Shown here piece after piece: positions 17,314 through 25,118 of a DNA stretch of 25,118 nt. Each line of letters begins with the position of its first letter. Position 1 is the first letter of the stretch. The DNA lies in contig NZ_MXAP01000048.1 of assembly GCF_002027555.1 (NCBI RefSeq), forward strand, positions 1 through 25,118, given 5' to 3'. This stretch comes from Moraxella equi (GTDB lineage Bacteria; Pseudomonadota; Gammaproteobacteria; Pseudomonadales; Moraxellaceae). The notes below the pieces were generated by a model. The model ran no database searches. It was not told the DNA's origin and saw only the letters and a program-made list of their open reading frames with translations. The translations under genes and the position numbers were made by a program.

Positions 17314-17645
17314 GGTGTTTCCTTTTTGGCTGTTTAAGGTGAAACCTTGTAATGGCTAAAAAAACAAATGATTATCAAATATAATGTTTGATAAATCAAA
17401 TAATTATAAATGGTATATTTTACCAATCTTGTCAAATTAGGCAAGTTAATTATGCCCTTATTTTTGATAAAATCATGACTGGTACGGTTGTAAAAAGTTG
17501 TTGGGGGGAATGGATTGTTCTTTATAGAGGTAAAAATATTGGTAAATGTGATTTGTTGTGCTTTTTAAATCCTTAAAATTTATTTGCTTTTTTATAAAAA
17601 TTTAGGCAAAATTAAACACTCTTTTTAAATGATGAGGTAAGGATT
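17314..17645. other. Gene-free divergent region between ETF-QO and DUF1285 genes
   Basis: 332 AT-rich bases. It must contain promoters for both flanking genes. A 62-codon plus-strand frame (17388-17576) lacks a ribosome binding site and family resemblance and is not annotated. Confidence 0.5.
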
Positions 17646-18251
17646 ATGATGGATAATATTGACAAAAATGCCAATAAAGACAATGATTTAGCCAAAATCA
17701 TCTCATCGCTTGGCAATGAGCGTAAAATTCCGCCATTAGATAAATGGACGCCAAAGACGATAACGCCTTTTGATATTGTGATTGATGATAATGGCGAGTG
17801 GCATCATGACGGGGTTAAAATCGCTCGGCAGTCGCTTGTGGATTTGTTTGCTAGCGTGCTGTGGGCGGACGTGGACGGTGAGCAAAAATGCCACTTTTTA
17901 AAAACGCCCACCGACAAATACGAAATCACCGTGATAGACACGCCACTGTTTATCAACACTGTGAATAAGGTCGTCAAAGATGGCGATGAATGGATAGTGT
18001 TTGGCACAACCAATGGCGATAACATTGTGCTTGATGATAAGCCGTTGTATTTTAAAACCGTGGTGCGTGATGATGTGGCGGACGATAGGCTGTATATAGA
18101 CACTCGTTTTAACCTAACCGCTCGCATTGGGCGTAATGTGTTTTATCATCTGATAGAGCTTGGCGAGCTGTCGGACGAGCAGGGGCAGACGATTTTGACC
18201 TTGCAAAGTGGCGGTAAAACGCATCGTGTGGTTGCCCCAAATTTTAATTAG
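17646..18251 (+). CDS. DUF1285 family protein
   Basis: A 201-residue protein of the DUF1285 family, soluble, acidic and of unknown role. Recognisable parts are the centre FDIVIDDNGEWHHDGVKIARQSLVDLFASVL, here split as FDIVIDDNGEWHHDG and RQSLVDLFASVL, then YEITVIDTPLFI, and PLYFKTVV with a C-terminal FYHLIEL strand-helix. The first 30 residues are polar and variable. TAAGGA just upstream supports the ATG at 17646. It ends 14 bases before murI, so both are probably cotranscribed. The 330 bases upstream hold no credible gene. Confidence 0.85.
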   Translation: MMDNIDKNANKDNDLAKIISSLGNERKIPPLDKWTPKTITPFDIVIDDNGEWHHDGVKIARQSLVDLFASVLWADVDGEQKCHFLKTPTDKYEITVIDTPLFINTVNKVVKDGDEWIVFGTTNGDNIVLDDKPLYFKTVVRDDVADDRLYIDTRFNLTARIGRNVFYHLIELGELSDEQGQTILTLQSGGKTHRVVAPNFN

Positions 18252-18265
18252 AAAAACTAAACAAT

Positions 18266-19105
18266 ATGATAAACCAGCACCCTGATTTTAAAGATGACCC
18301 TACCGCCCCGATTGGCGTATTTGATTCGGGCGTGGGGGGTTTGTCGGTGTATTTGCACCTAAAAACACTCATGCCAAACGAACGCTTTATCTACTATGCC
18401 GACACCGCCAACGTGCCGTATGGGATTAAATCAGGCGATGAGATTTTGCTTTTGACCTTGCAAGCGGTGGCACGGCTGTGTAAACGGGGCTGTAAACTCA
18501 TCGTCATCGCCTGTAACAGTGCGTCCGCCCATGCCCTAAAAGCGTTGCGTGAGCGGTGTAGCGTGCCGATTGTGGGGCTTGTCCCTGCGGTCAAACCTGC
18601 GTGTAGCTTAACCAAAACCTGCCAAATTGCCGTACTTGCCACTCGGGCGACCCTAAACGGCTATCTATTAAATGATGTCATCAATGATGTTGCCACACCA
18701 CAAGGGGTTATGGTGCATAAGCATTTTGAACCGACATTGGTGCCGTGGGTGGAGAGCGGTATGCCCATTGACAGTCAAGTGGCAAATCTACTGATTAGAC
18801 AAACCAAACAATGGGCAGACATGGGTGTGGACGTGATAGTGCTGGGGTGTACGCATTATCCGTTTTTTAAGAGGTTTTTGCAGACCTTTATACAACAAGA
18901 AAATCTGGACGTGCAGTTGATTGACTCAGGAATGGCAATCGCCCAACGGGTCAAATCCTTGCTTGATTTTTTTAATATCGCAAGCCCCACACCAAACACC
19001 GTCCCCATGCAGTTGTATGCCACACGCTTAGATGATGACCTGCTTGCCACTGCCGAGAAGTTAAGCGGTGAGCCATTTATTGAGCTGATTCATTATGATG
19101 AATGA
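18266..19105 (+). CDS. murI: Glutamate racemase
   Basis: A 279-residue cytoplasmic enzyme that makes D-glutamate for peptidoglycan. The two catalytic cysteines are present: Cys83 in VIACNSASAHALK and Cys195 in VLGCTHYPFF. The N-terminus IGVFDSGVGGLSV and ADTANVPYG (about 16-53) are the substrate-binding signatures. It follows the DUF1285 gene by 14 bases, and no strong ribosome binding site is seen, so translation may depend on coupling with the upstream gene. The C-terminus is normal for the family. Confidence 0.95.
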   Translation: MINQHPDFKDDPTAPIGVFDSGVGGLSVYLHLKTLMPNERFIYYADTANVPYGIKSGDEILLLTLQAVARLCKRGCKLIVIACNSASAHALKALRERCSVPIVGLVPAVKPACSLTKTCQIAVLATRATLNGYLLNDVINDVATPQGVMVHKHFEPTLVPWVESGMPIDSQVANLLIRQTKQWADMGVDVIVLGCTHYPFFKRFLQTFIQQENLDVQLIDSGMAIAQRVKSLLDFFNIASPTPNTVPMQLYATRLDDDLLATAEKLSGEPFIELIHYDE

Positions 19106-19351
19106 CTCTGTAAGGCGAAAGCACGGCAAATGATGTGCTAATTTTAACCATTTATATGTGATTGTGTTACTTTTGCAAATTTTGGCATTTTTGTTCATCT
19201 TGGGTATTTTTATTTTGAGAAAAATTCTTTATAATAAGAGATTATTTTGATAAAAATCACTTGCTCTACTATTTTTAAATTGCCATACTTTTATCATTGA
19301 TTTTGGGCGGACGTTCCTTAACGCCAATCCACTATTAACCTTGGGGTTTTT

Positions 19352-20365
19352 GTGTCAAATCATCGTTATCATGTTCATATCGCTTGTGTGGCTGATGACC
19401 CACTGTTGGTTACTGCCCAAGATGATGTGGCGATATTTTTTGAGAGTCGGGCTTTTTTAACCAAAGACTTGGTGATTGCTCGTGCCGAATCTGCCAGTTA
19501 TAGTTGGCGATGTGTTAATTCTGCCGATCTGGTACTCATACTCATCGGTAACAGCTACGGCAAAGCCAATGCGTCAGGGGTGAGCCAGCTTCACGTTAGC
19601 TATACCAATGCCAAAGCCAAAAACAAGCCCATACTCATTTTTGTGCATGCTGATGTATTAAACAAGCCAACGGGCAATCGGCTGATTGATTTTGTGGGGT
19701 CACTAGAATCCCAAGGTGGCGATGTCGTTCATTATTTTGATGATAATACCAATTTCCCCAAGCTCTTAGAAACAGCTTTTAATGCGCTTGATTTTGACAA
19801 ATCCAAAGGGTGGCAGACAGCAGGGGCGAGTATTCGTAGTATTATGCTCTTTACCCCACCCCAAGAGAGTCAAACAGCCAATATAGACAAAACAGAGAAA
19901 ACAGTGGGGGTAGATAAGGCAAAACCAGCCATAAATTTTGATGAATCGCACCACGCCAAAAACCCTGATTTACATTCTGCTTTAAAACCCGCCTTGGTGC
20001 TTGATAGTGAATTTTTGGTAAGTTGCACCGCTCATGCGTTTCGGGGTGGTACGCTCATTGAAGTATCCTTTGTTATCCCACTACGCTGGCGACACATCGT
20101 TGCCATGCTTGCCAATGTCGTCATGCCATTTTCCGAGCAGGGATTGGGGCGCGCCTTAAATGAAATCGTGGATAAGAGCCTAGCAAGTCAAATCGTCTCT
20201 CGCCAGCACCCTGATGTCCATGCGGTCAGTCGCATACAAGTGGTAAAGGCGGACGCTTTATGGATATTAGATGAGCTAGAGTTGGCAGGATGGATTGAAC
20301 CTGTGGGGCAAGGCTCACTATGGCAAGCGACAGAAAAAGCCTCAGGCGTAACTAAGTGGGCATGA
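19352..20365 (+). CDS. Stand-alone DUF4062-like protein, function unknown
   Basis: A 337-residue protein with a GTG start at 19352 (weak TTGGGG upstream). The N-terminal 130 residues look like DUF4062, a TIR-like sensor fold: VHIACVADDPLL, then ESRAFLTKDLVIARAESASYSW, then NSADLVLILIGNSYGKANASG with SQLHVSYTNAKAKNKPILIFV. This corresponds to the family's ...sD.vllivG.rYG....sg.S..h.EY..A....kPil.Fv pattern. A polar, Lys-rich linker (about 165-210) joins a second domain (about 215-337; FLVSCTAHAFRGGTLIEVSF, WRHIVAMLANVV, ADALWILDELELAGWI) I do not recognise; its last part resembles a winged helix. In other proteins DUF4062 often precedes NTPase domains in defence or signalling; none is here. 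Confidence 0.65.
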   Translation: MSNHRYHVHIACVADDPLLVTAQDDVAIFFESRAFLTKDLVIARAESASYSWRCVNSADLVLILIGNSYGKANASGVSQLHVSYTNAKAKNKPILIFVHADVLNKPTGNRLIDFVGSLESQGGDVVHYFDDNTNFPKLLETAFNALDFDKSKGWQTAGASIRSIMLFTPPQESQTANIDKTEKTVGVDKAKPAINFDESHHAKNPDLHSALKPALVLDSEFLVSCTAHAFRGGTLIEVSFVIPLRWRHIVAMLANVVMPFSEQGLGRALNEIVDKSLASQIVSRQHPDVHAVSRIQVVKADALWILDELELAGWIEPVGQGSLWQATEKASGVTKWA

Positions 20366-20470
20366 CTAACAAAATGTCATATTCTGTCATGATGTGTACA
20401 TACTTAGCAATAATACAGCAATAAAGCCTTGTTATGATGACTTTGCCATTTTTGTTTTTAAGGAAAAATT

Positions 20471-20674
20471 ATGTCAAACCAAACAGACAACCCAAACACC
20501 AACACCCTAAGTACTAACACCCAAGAGTTAACGCAAGGGCTAGACACGCTCACCAACACCATGCATGATGCAGAAAAATCACGCACCTTAGAAGAGCAGG
20601 TGGCGTATCTTAAATCACAGGGCATTGACCCATCAAAGACCTATGCCAAATGGGATGATGAGCCAGAAGAGTAG
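20471..20674 (+). CDS. Small acidic hypothetical protein
   Basis: A 67-residue, polar and acidic protein with a Thr/Asn-rich first third (TDNPNTNTLSTNTQ), then a probable helix (ELTQGLDTLTNTMHDAEKSRTLEEQVAYLKSQ, given here as two parts ELTQGLDTLTNTM and LEEQVAYLKSQ), and a tail KTYAKWDDEPEE. AAGGAAAAATT supplies a good ribosome binding site for the ATG, and a clean terminator follows at 20695-20724, so the gene is probably real. No signal peptide, membrane segment or known domain is seen. Confidence 0.7.
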   Translation: MSNQTDNPNTNTLSTNTQELTQGLDTLTNTMHDAEKSRTLEEQVAYLKSQGIDPSKTYAKWDDEPEE

Positions 20675-20694
20675 CCTTACCTCGACTTGACTCT

Positions 20695-20724
20695 AAGCAC
20701 AGCCGATGACGACTGTGCTTTTTT
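20695..20724 (+). terminator. Rho-independent terminator
   Basis: AAGCACAG (20695-20702) and CTGTGCTT (20713-20720) form a stem with a 10-base loop, followed by TTTT. It ends the small gene at 20471-20674. Confidence 0.9.
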
Positions 20725-20796
20725 ATGATTTTTTTATAATGCAACCAAAATGGGAAAAATACCACCCCAAATGCTGTTTCTGAGGGATTATTGTCG

Positions 20797-20824
20797 TGGA
20801 CAAGTGTTCATAGTTTGCTATAAT
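20797..20824 (+). promoter_or_regulatory. Sigma-70 promoter upstream of the 564-residue protein
   Basis: TGGACA (20797-20802), a 16-base spacer and a perfect TATAAT (20819-20824). Transcription would start near 20831, giving a leader of about 150 bases. Confidence 0.65.
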
Positions 20825-20982
20825 ATAAAACTTTATGTTATTAACCCACGTCTTAACTTGCACAAATTAAACAAATTTTGTTTGACGCTAAGTGACTAAG
20901 TTTTGGAGGTGTGTTGTCAAGTTGTTAGAGTCTACACAGCATGGATGGCATTGTCAAGCCAGTTTGTGCAAAGAGATATGTT

Positions 20983-22677
20983 ATGATTACCCTGCAAAAA
21001 TTTGAACGCCTAATTACTGCACCATTGGCACAAAAATCCATCGCGCTGACCTATTTTGACCAGACAGGTGCCAATCTTAGCACATGGGCAACCATGCTTT
21101 CTGCTAAATCTAAACATGAGCAGTACACTGAGCTTAGGGTGGCACTTAGCGAGGTATTGGTCTGCGACATGCATGATGGTCAAAAACTGACACTCATGGA
21201 CGAGCTGATGGTGGTTGTTGAGCGTGTGGTTGAACAAATGCACACTGACTATGTCTATGAACATCAAAGCTTATCCGATGAACAGCGGTCGTCAATTCAT
21301 GAAGTGCGTAGTTTGTACTTTTTGATGATTTTGGTGTATTGCAACATTGCCGTACGCCATCAGAAAGCTGTTGTTCTGGCAAGTAGCGGGAGCAAAAAAT
21401 GGCTTAGTAGAATCATTTCTGCCAAAAAAGCAGGCGTGCTTACCGCCGAGCGTGACATCTTTATTTATGCTGTACATCAATTTATGGTGCTGTATGTCAA
21501 GCTTTTGATGGAGTATGCATTAACCTATCAAAGATCCCCTAAGGTTATTTGGCGAGAAGTAAATACCTGGTATCTGACCACGCTTAATCTGGGGGTTTGC
21601 CATCAAAATATTCAAGATTTTGATAAAAATTATCCCAAAACGTCCATTCATGACAGATACATGCAGGCGTGTGGGGCAAGTTTCGGCAACTTTTTTGCCT
21701 ATCGTCGTCGAGATATTTTAAATGCTTTTAGAGTTTTGCCTTTGTGGGTTAAATATTTTAAAACAACCTTTGATGCCAACCCTGAGTTTCGTGTTTTTGT
21801 CAATCTACAAGGTGTCGAGCCACCTGAGGTTATCACGCCATACGCATCGGTCAATCCTTACAGTGATGAGCATCGCTGTTTGTTTTTTGATTTAGAGAGT
21901 TTTACACGGCACATGGAGCAGGTGTCATCAGGCGAATACATAGATGGCACGGCACAGTCGTTGTTTGAGATGCGTTTCGCTAAAATGGTGCTACTTGCCT
22001 TTGAACAGCGTGCATCACACGAAAGACAAGGCGGTGGTCACGAAAGAAAAGCTGAGCTACTGGTAGGGTTTGCATCCATTTTTAATGAAATCTCTGGCGG
22101 TCAAAATCTATCTAACGTCATAAGAGAACGGGGGTTGCCTGCTGATTTTCACGTCAAAATCAGTGCATCCGCCATCGGCATGGTCGTCCCCAAAGAGATT
22201 GTTAAGGTAAGTTATAAAAATGAGGCGGTGGCTCGTTTTCGCTTTGGCGAAGAGGGTAAAAATGAGCAAGAAGAAAACCTATCTACTCGCCCACTGCTTC
22301 ATGTCTACGGTTTGTTTGCCTTAAAATCTCCACAGTCTACTAATAAAAGCCCGTGGCGTTTGGGTGTAGCACACTGGGTGGAAAAGTCAGAAGAAGGCGT
22401 TGTGGTTGATGGTCGTTTTTTGGGACGAGTACTGATGGCGGTAGGTGTGCGACTACGAAAACAGGATGGTCGAAGTCAAGAATTTGTTCACGCTTTATTG
22501 GTGGATGGTGATGGACTAAACACCCAAAGCACACTTATTATACCACGCTTTCATTTTAAAGCAGGGGATTATGTCGTACTACGTATTGATGACAAAGAAA
22601 TGGAACTTAAGCTTGAACGCAGTCTTTTGACAACAGATGAGATTGAACAATATCAAATCGTCCGTCTAAATGGCTAA
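20983..22677 (+). CDS. Large protein with possible C-terminal PilZ-like domain, upstream of the FimX-like gene
   Basis: The start at 20983 (MITLQKFERL) is chosen because AAGAGA lies six bases upstream; an in-frame ATG at 20941 would add 14 residues. The 564-residue protein is mostly helical in its first 330 residues (VALSEVLVCDMHDGQKL, MDELMVVVERVVEQM, MILVYCNIAVRHQ) with no clear signal peptide. The last ~130 residues are strand-rich (WRLGVAHWVEKSEEGVVVDG, TLIIPRFHFKAGDYVVLRID) and resemble a PilZ-type beta barrel in outline, but the classic RxxxR and D/NxSxxG residues are not intact, so cyclic-di-GMP binding is unproven. Its neighbour is a FimX-like protein, which suggests a shared role in type IV pilus or cyclic-di-GMP control. 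Separate promoters suggest it is not in one operon. Confidence 0.6.
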   Translation: MITLQKFERLITAPLAQKSIALTYFDQTGANLSTWATMLSAKSKHEQYTELRVALSEVLVCDMHDGQKLTLMDELMVVVERVVEQMHTDYVYEHQSLSDEQRSSIHEVRSLYFLMILVYCNIAVRHQKAVVLASSGSKKWLSRIISAKKAGVLTAERDIFIYAVHQFMVLYVKLLMEYALTYQRSPKVIWREVNTWYLTTLNLGVCHQNIQDFDKNYPKTSIHDRYMQACGASFGNFFAYRRRDILNAFRVLPLWVKYFKTTFDANPEFRVFVNLQGVEPPEVITPYASVNPYSDEHRCLFFDLESFTRHMEQVSSGEYIDGTAQSLFEMRFAKMVLLAFEQRASHERQGGGHERKAELLVGFASIFNEISGGQNLSNVIRERGLPADFHVKISASAIGMVVPKEIVKVSYKNEAVARFRFGEEGKNEQEENLSTRPLLHVYGLFALKSPQSTNKSPWRLGVAHWVEKSEEGVVVDGRFLGRVLMAVGVRLRKQDGRSQEFVHALLVDGDGLNTQSTLIIPRFHFKAGDYVVLRIDDKEMELKLERSLLTTDEIEQYQIVRLNG

Positions 22678-22693
22678 TTGGTAAGTTTTTTGG

Positions 22694-22699
22694 TATAAT
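22694..22699 (+). promoter_or_regulatory. Extended -10 box directly before the long palindrome
   Basis: TGGTATAAT (22691-22699) is a TGnTATAAT extended -10. If used, transcription would begin at about 22706, the first bases of the perfect palindrome. No good -35 box is seen. Confidence 0.35.
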
Positions 22700-22704
22700 A
22701 TGAA

Positions 22705-22740
22705 TTGGTCTAGAATAGCAAGTGTGCTATTCTAGACCAA
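22705..22740. promoter_or_regulatory. Perfect 16-base inverted repeat upstream of the FimX-like gene
   Basis: TTGGTCTAGAATAGCA (22705-22720) and TGCTATTCTAGACCAA (22725-22740) with a four-base loop AGTG. No T-run follows, so it is not a standard terminator. Its place 31-66 bases upstream of the -24/-12 promoter allows a binding site for an activator; it could also be an mRNA stem. Confidence 0.55.
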
Positions 22741-22770
22741 AGACAGAAACTACTGTATTTCATGTCAGGT

Positions 22771-22787
22771 TGGCATGAATCTTGCAT
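22771..22787 (+). promoter_or_regulatory. Sigma-54 (RpoN) -24/-12 promoter of the FimX-like gene
   Basis: TGGCATGAATCTTGCAT: GG at 22772-22773 and GC at 22784-22785 are separated by exactly ten bases, and TGGCA and TTGCA match the consensus TGGCACGnnnnTTGCA with a single T for C change. The start codon is at 22866, about 70 bases below the predicted start near 22797. Confidence 0.7.
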
Positions 22788-22865
22788 ATTTTTGCGTGTC
22801 ACTAAGATTACCAGTGATGCATTCATTTCTCCAATCACCCATATAAATTTATAACAGTTTCGATT

Positions 22866-24959
22866 ATGAAAAAAAATATTTTAAACTTGCTGTTTATCGA
22901 TGAAGAGCAACTTTATGCAGAACATCTTATCGGTCACTTATCAGAGTATTTTGATGAAGTGAATTTGGGTTTTTGGGATGAGAAGGCGGAGTTTGTCAAG
23001 TCACTACGCCAAGATTGGGATGTACTTGTCTTTCATCGTGCCTATGACATGAATTTTACAGATGTGGTGGGCATCCTACAAGAAGAGCAAATAACTCTGC
23101 CTGTCATTCATTTGGTGCATGATGATACGCAGGCAACCATCAATGAACATGGTAACCCTGAGGTAGTTCATGGCGACATGATTAAGTCATTGGCAAAAGG
23201 TGATGACAGACTTATCGTTTCTGCCATTTGCTTGCAAACGGATTATGTGCGAGCCAAACGTCAAACCACTCATCTAAAAGCCATCTTAAAAGAAGCCGAA
23301 CAACGTGCCAATATCCTGATTAAAAACTCAAAGTCTGCCGTGGCATATATTGACCAAGGCGTGCATATTTTTGCCAACGACCCGTACTTGGAAATGTTTG
23401 GCTATAACAGCATGGAAGAGATTATTGGTGTTCCTGTAGTAGATTTGATTGCTGGTGGTGATAACGTCAAAGGCTTTAAACAGTTCTTGCGCAAATTTGA
23501 CAAGGGTGACCGCTCACAGGTGGAATTCGCCTTTGAAAGCAAACGCACCGACAATACAACCTTTGCCTCAAAATTACAACTGGCGGCAGCGACCTTGGAT
23601 GGCGAGCCTGTCACACAGATGATTATCCAGCAAAATGAGAATAATAGTGCTGAGCTTGCCAAAAAACTTGCCGAAGCAGAGCGTCAAGATGCTCTAACAG
23701 GACTATCCAATCGTCTTGCCTTTACCGAATCATTACAGAACACCCAACAAGAAGTTGCACGTGGTGATATTAAGTCAGCTGCTTTGTTATATATTCGCAT
23801 GGATGGCATGGGCAAGATTCATTCAAGCACGGGTTTAACGGGAGTAGATACCGCGGTCAAGCAGGTGGCTTGGGTGCTTGATGAGACCGCCAAAAAAGTA
23901 CATGATACCAATGTCAGCAGATTTAGTGATACCAGCTTTGCTTTGGTGATTGATGAGATAAACAAAGAGCAAGCCATGGCTTTAGCAGAGCAACTTGCCG
24001 AGCGTGTGGCAAACATGCTTATTGAGGTAGGTAGTCGCACCATTACTACCACGCTGTCTATCGGTGTAGTGATGATGGATGTCAATGCCCCTGAGGCAGG
24101 CGTGGTGTTAAGTCGTGCCATGGATACTGTTCAGGATATCAATCCTGATGACGAAGGCATGAAGGTCAAAGCTTTTGATATTAGTGCCATTGCAGGTGAA
24201 GATGATTCGGCGATGGCGGAATACATTCAAGCTGCCTTAACGCAAAATAAATTTATCCTTAGATATCAGCCGATTTATGATATTGATACCGACAGTAGTA
24301 GCTTGTTTGAAGCGTTTATAACATTGCCTCAAGCTGATGGTACAGAAATGACCTATGATAAGCTAGCTCCCATTGCCAAAAAACACAATCTACTTGAGAA
24401 AATTGACCGTTGGATGCTCATCAATGCTAGCAAGCACTTAGCTAGCACTCGTCAAAACGAACCCACCGCACGCCTACTAATTGGTTTGTCATCAGCATCA
24501 TTGGCAGATACCAACTTATCAGGCATTATCACTCAACTAACCCGAGCCATTGGTGGTGGTAATGACGTACTCACATTGCAGTTTAGCGAACAAGACCTAG
24601 TGGACTATATGGCGGTTGCCAAACGTCAGTTTATCGCCCTTGCCAATATCAACTGTCCTGTAGGCATGAACGGCTTCGGGGTAACCGCCAAATCTGCCGA
24701 AGTTCTAGACTATCTATCACCCAACATGGTGCGTCTCGCCCGTAGCTACACTAAGGACTTGGACAGAGAGGCGAACTTGACTGCCTTGCAAGGACTCATT
24801 AATACAGCAACCGAAAAAGGGGCAAATACGCTCATGCCGTACATTGAAGAGGCATCCACCATGTCTATGGCATGGTCAGTAGGGGCAAGATACTTACAAG
24901 GCGACTATCTGCAACCTGCCAATACCGAGATTACCTTCCCGCCCCCTGCCGAAGAGTAG
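22866..24959 (+). CDS. FimX-like REC-PAS-GGDEF-EAL protein with degenerate catalytic sites
   Basis: A 697-residue protein arranged like FimX of Pseudomonas aeruginosa, a cyclic-di-GMP receptor that controls type IV pilus assembly and twitching. A receiver-like domain (about 5-115) lacks the phosphorylated Asp: the strand reads DVLVFHRAYDM with His there. A PAS domain (about 155-265) contains SAVAYIDQGVHIFAND. The GGDEF domain (about 280-430, starts RQDALTGLSNRLAF) has RFSDTSF in place of RxGGDEF, so no cyclase activity is expected. The EAL domain (about 450-690) has FEAFITL for EALLR and MNGFG for DDFG, removing metal-binding acids, so it should bind but not cleave cyclic-di-GMP. A -24/-12 promoter lies upstream, as in pilus genes. 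Confidence 0.88.
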   Translation: MKKNILNLLFIDEEQLYAEHLIGHLSEYFDEVNLGFWDEKAEFVKSLRQDWDVLVFHRAYDMNFTDVVGILQEEQITLPVIHLVHDDTQATINEHGNPEVVHGDMIKSLAKGDDRLIVSAICLQTDYVRAKRQTTHLKAILKEAEQRANILIKNSKSAVAYIDQGVHIFANDPYLEMFGYNSMEEIIGVPVVDLIAGGDNVKGFKQFLRKFDKGDRSQVEFAFESKRTDNTTFASKLQLAAATLDGEPVTQMIIQQNENNSAELAKKLAEAERQDALTGLSNRLAFTESLQNTQQEVARGDIKSAALLYIRMDGMGKIHSSTGLTGVDTAVKQVAWVLDETAKKVHDTNVSRFSDTSFALVIDEINKEQAMALAEQLAERVANMLIEVGSRTITTTLSIGVVMMDVNAPEAGVVLSRAMDTVQDINPDDEGMKVKAFDISAIAGEDDSAMAEYIQAALTQNKFILRYQPIYDIDTDSSSLFEAFITLPQADGTEMTYDKLAPIAKKHNLLEKIDRWMLINASKHLASTRQNEPTARLLIGLSSASLADTNLSGIITQLTRAIGGGNDVLTLQFSEQDLVDYMAVAKRQFIALANINCPVGMNGFGVTAKSAEVLDYLSPNMVRLARSYTKDLDREANLTALQGLINTATEKGANTLMPYIEEASTMSMAWSVGARYLQGDYLQPANTEITFPPPAEE

Positions 24960-24973
24960 CGACTCTCGTGGAG

Positions 24974-25002
24974 AACACCCAACATGTGGTTGGGTGTTTT
25001 TT
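24974..25002 (+). terminator. Rho-independent terminator after the FimX-like gene
   Basis: AACACCCAAC (24974-24983) and GTTGGGTGTT (24989-24998) pair perfectly around ATGTG, ending in six T bases (24997-25002). The remaining 25003-25118 shows no gene. Confidence 0.93.
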
Positions 25003-25118
25003 ATACAAAGAAGTAAATTACAACTCACTCTTAACGAATCAATGACTTACACGAAGTTAAGGATAAGATAGATTGTCTTGATTTTTGTGGCAATATAATA
25101 ACCCCCTCTCCAAACTAC

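Noticed and set aside
17388..17576. 62-codon plus-strand frame in the ETF-QO/DUF1285 spacer
   Set aside because: No ribosome binding site, low-complexity composition, and no recognisable family.

Overview
The window looks like a chromosomal segment of a gammaproteobacterium, most likely Moraxellaceae and probably Moraxella. This is inferred from moderate-to-low GC, the gene families present (sdhE-cptA-nnr, moxR-DUF58-tgpA, ETF-QO, DUF1285-murI, a FimX-type protein) and an IS1016-like transposase; no 16S or other phylogenetic marker lies in the window.

Left part (1-3250): the 3' end of a secreted alpha/beta hydrolase with a TAP-like C-terminus, then the heat-shock operon groES-groEL behind a good sigma-32 promoter, with a double-hairpin REP-like element between the two genes. 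After the groEL terminator comes a small internally repetitive protein with its own terminator.

Segment 3300-4716: an IS1595/IS1016-type transposase with a frameshift near its N-terminus, then about 700 bp without genes that holds three perfect and three near-perfect DnaA boxes, all in one orientation, around a very AT-rich block. This is the most striking non-coding signal in the window and is built like a replication origin or a DnaA-binding locus.

Middle (4717-17313): mostly minus-strand housekeeping genes. The sdhE-cptA(ygfX)-nnr operon handles flavoprotein maturation and NAD(P)HX repair; a Cof-type HAD phosphatase diverges from it. Glutathione reductase is flanked by two small toxin-antitoxin-like pairs, one with a frameshifted second gene, the other VapBC-like. 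Next is the moxR-DUF58-tgpA (transglutaminase) gene set, with two copies of a ~222 bp MITE-like element in opposite orientation at its two junctions. ETF-ubiquinone oxidoreductase closes this block.

Right part (17646-25118): plus-strand DUF1285-murI, a stand-alone DUF4062-like protein, a small acidic protein, a large protein that may carry a PilZ-like C-terminal domain, and a FimX-like REC-PAS-GGDEF-EAL protein with degenerate active sites behind a -24/-12 (sigma-54) promoter. The last two genes suggest a cyclic-di-GMP / type IV pilus control locus.
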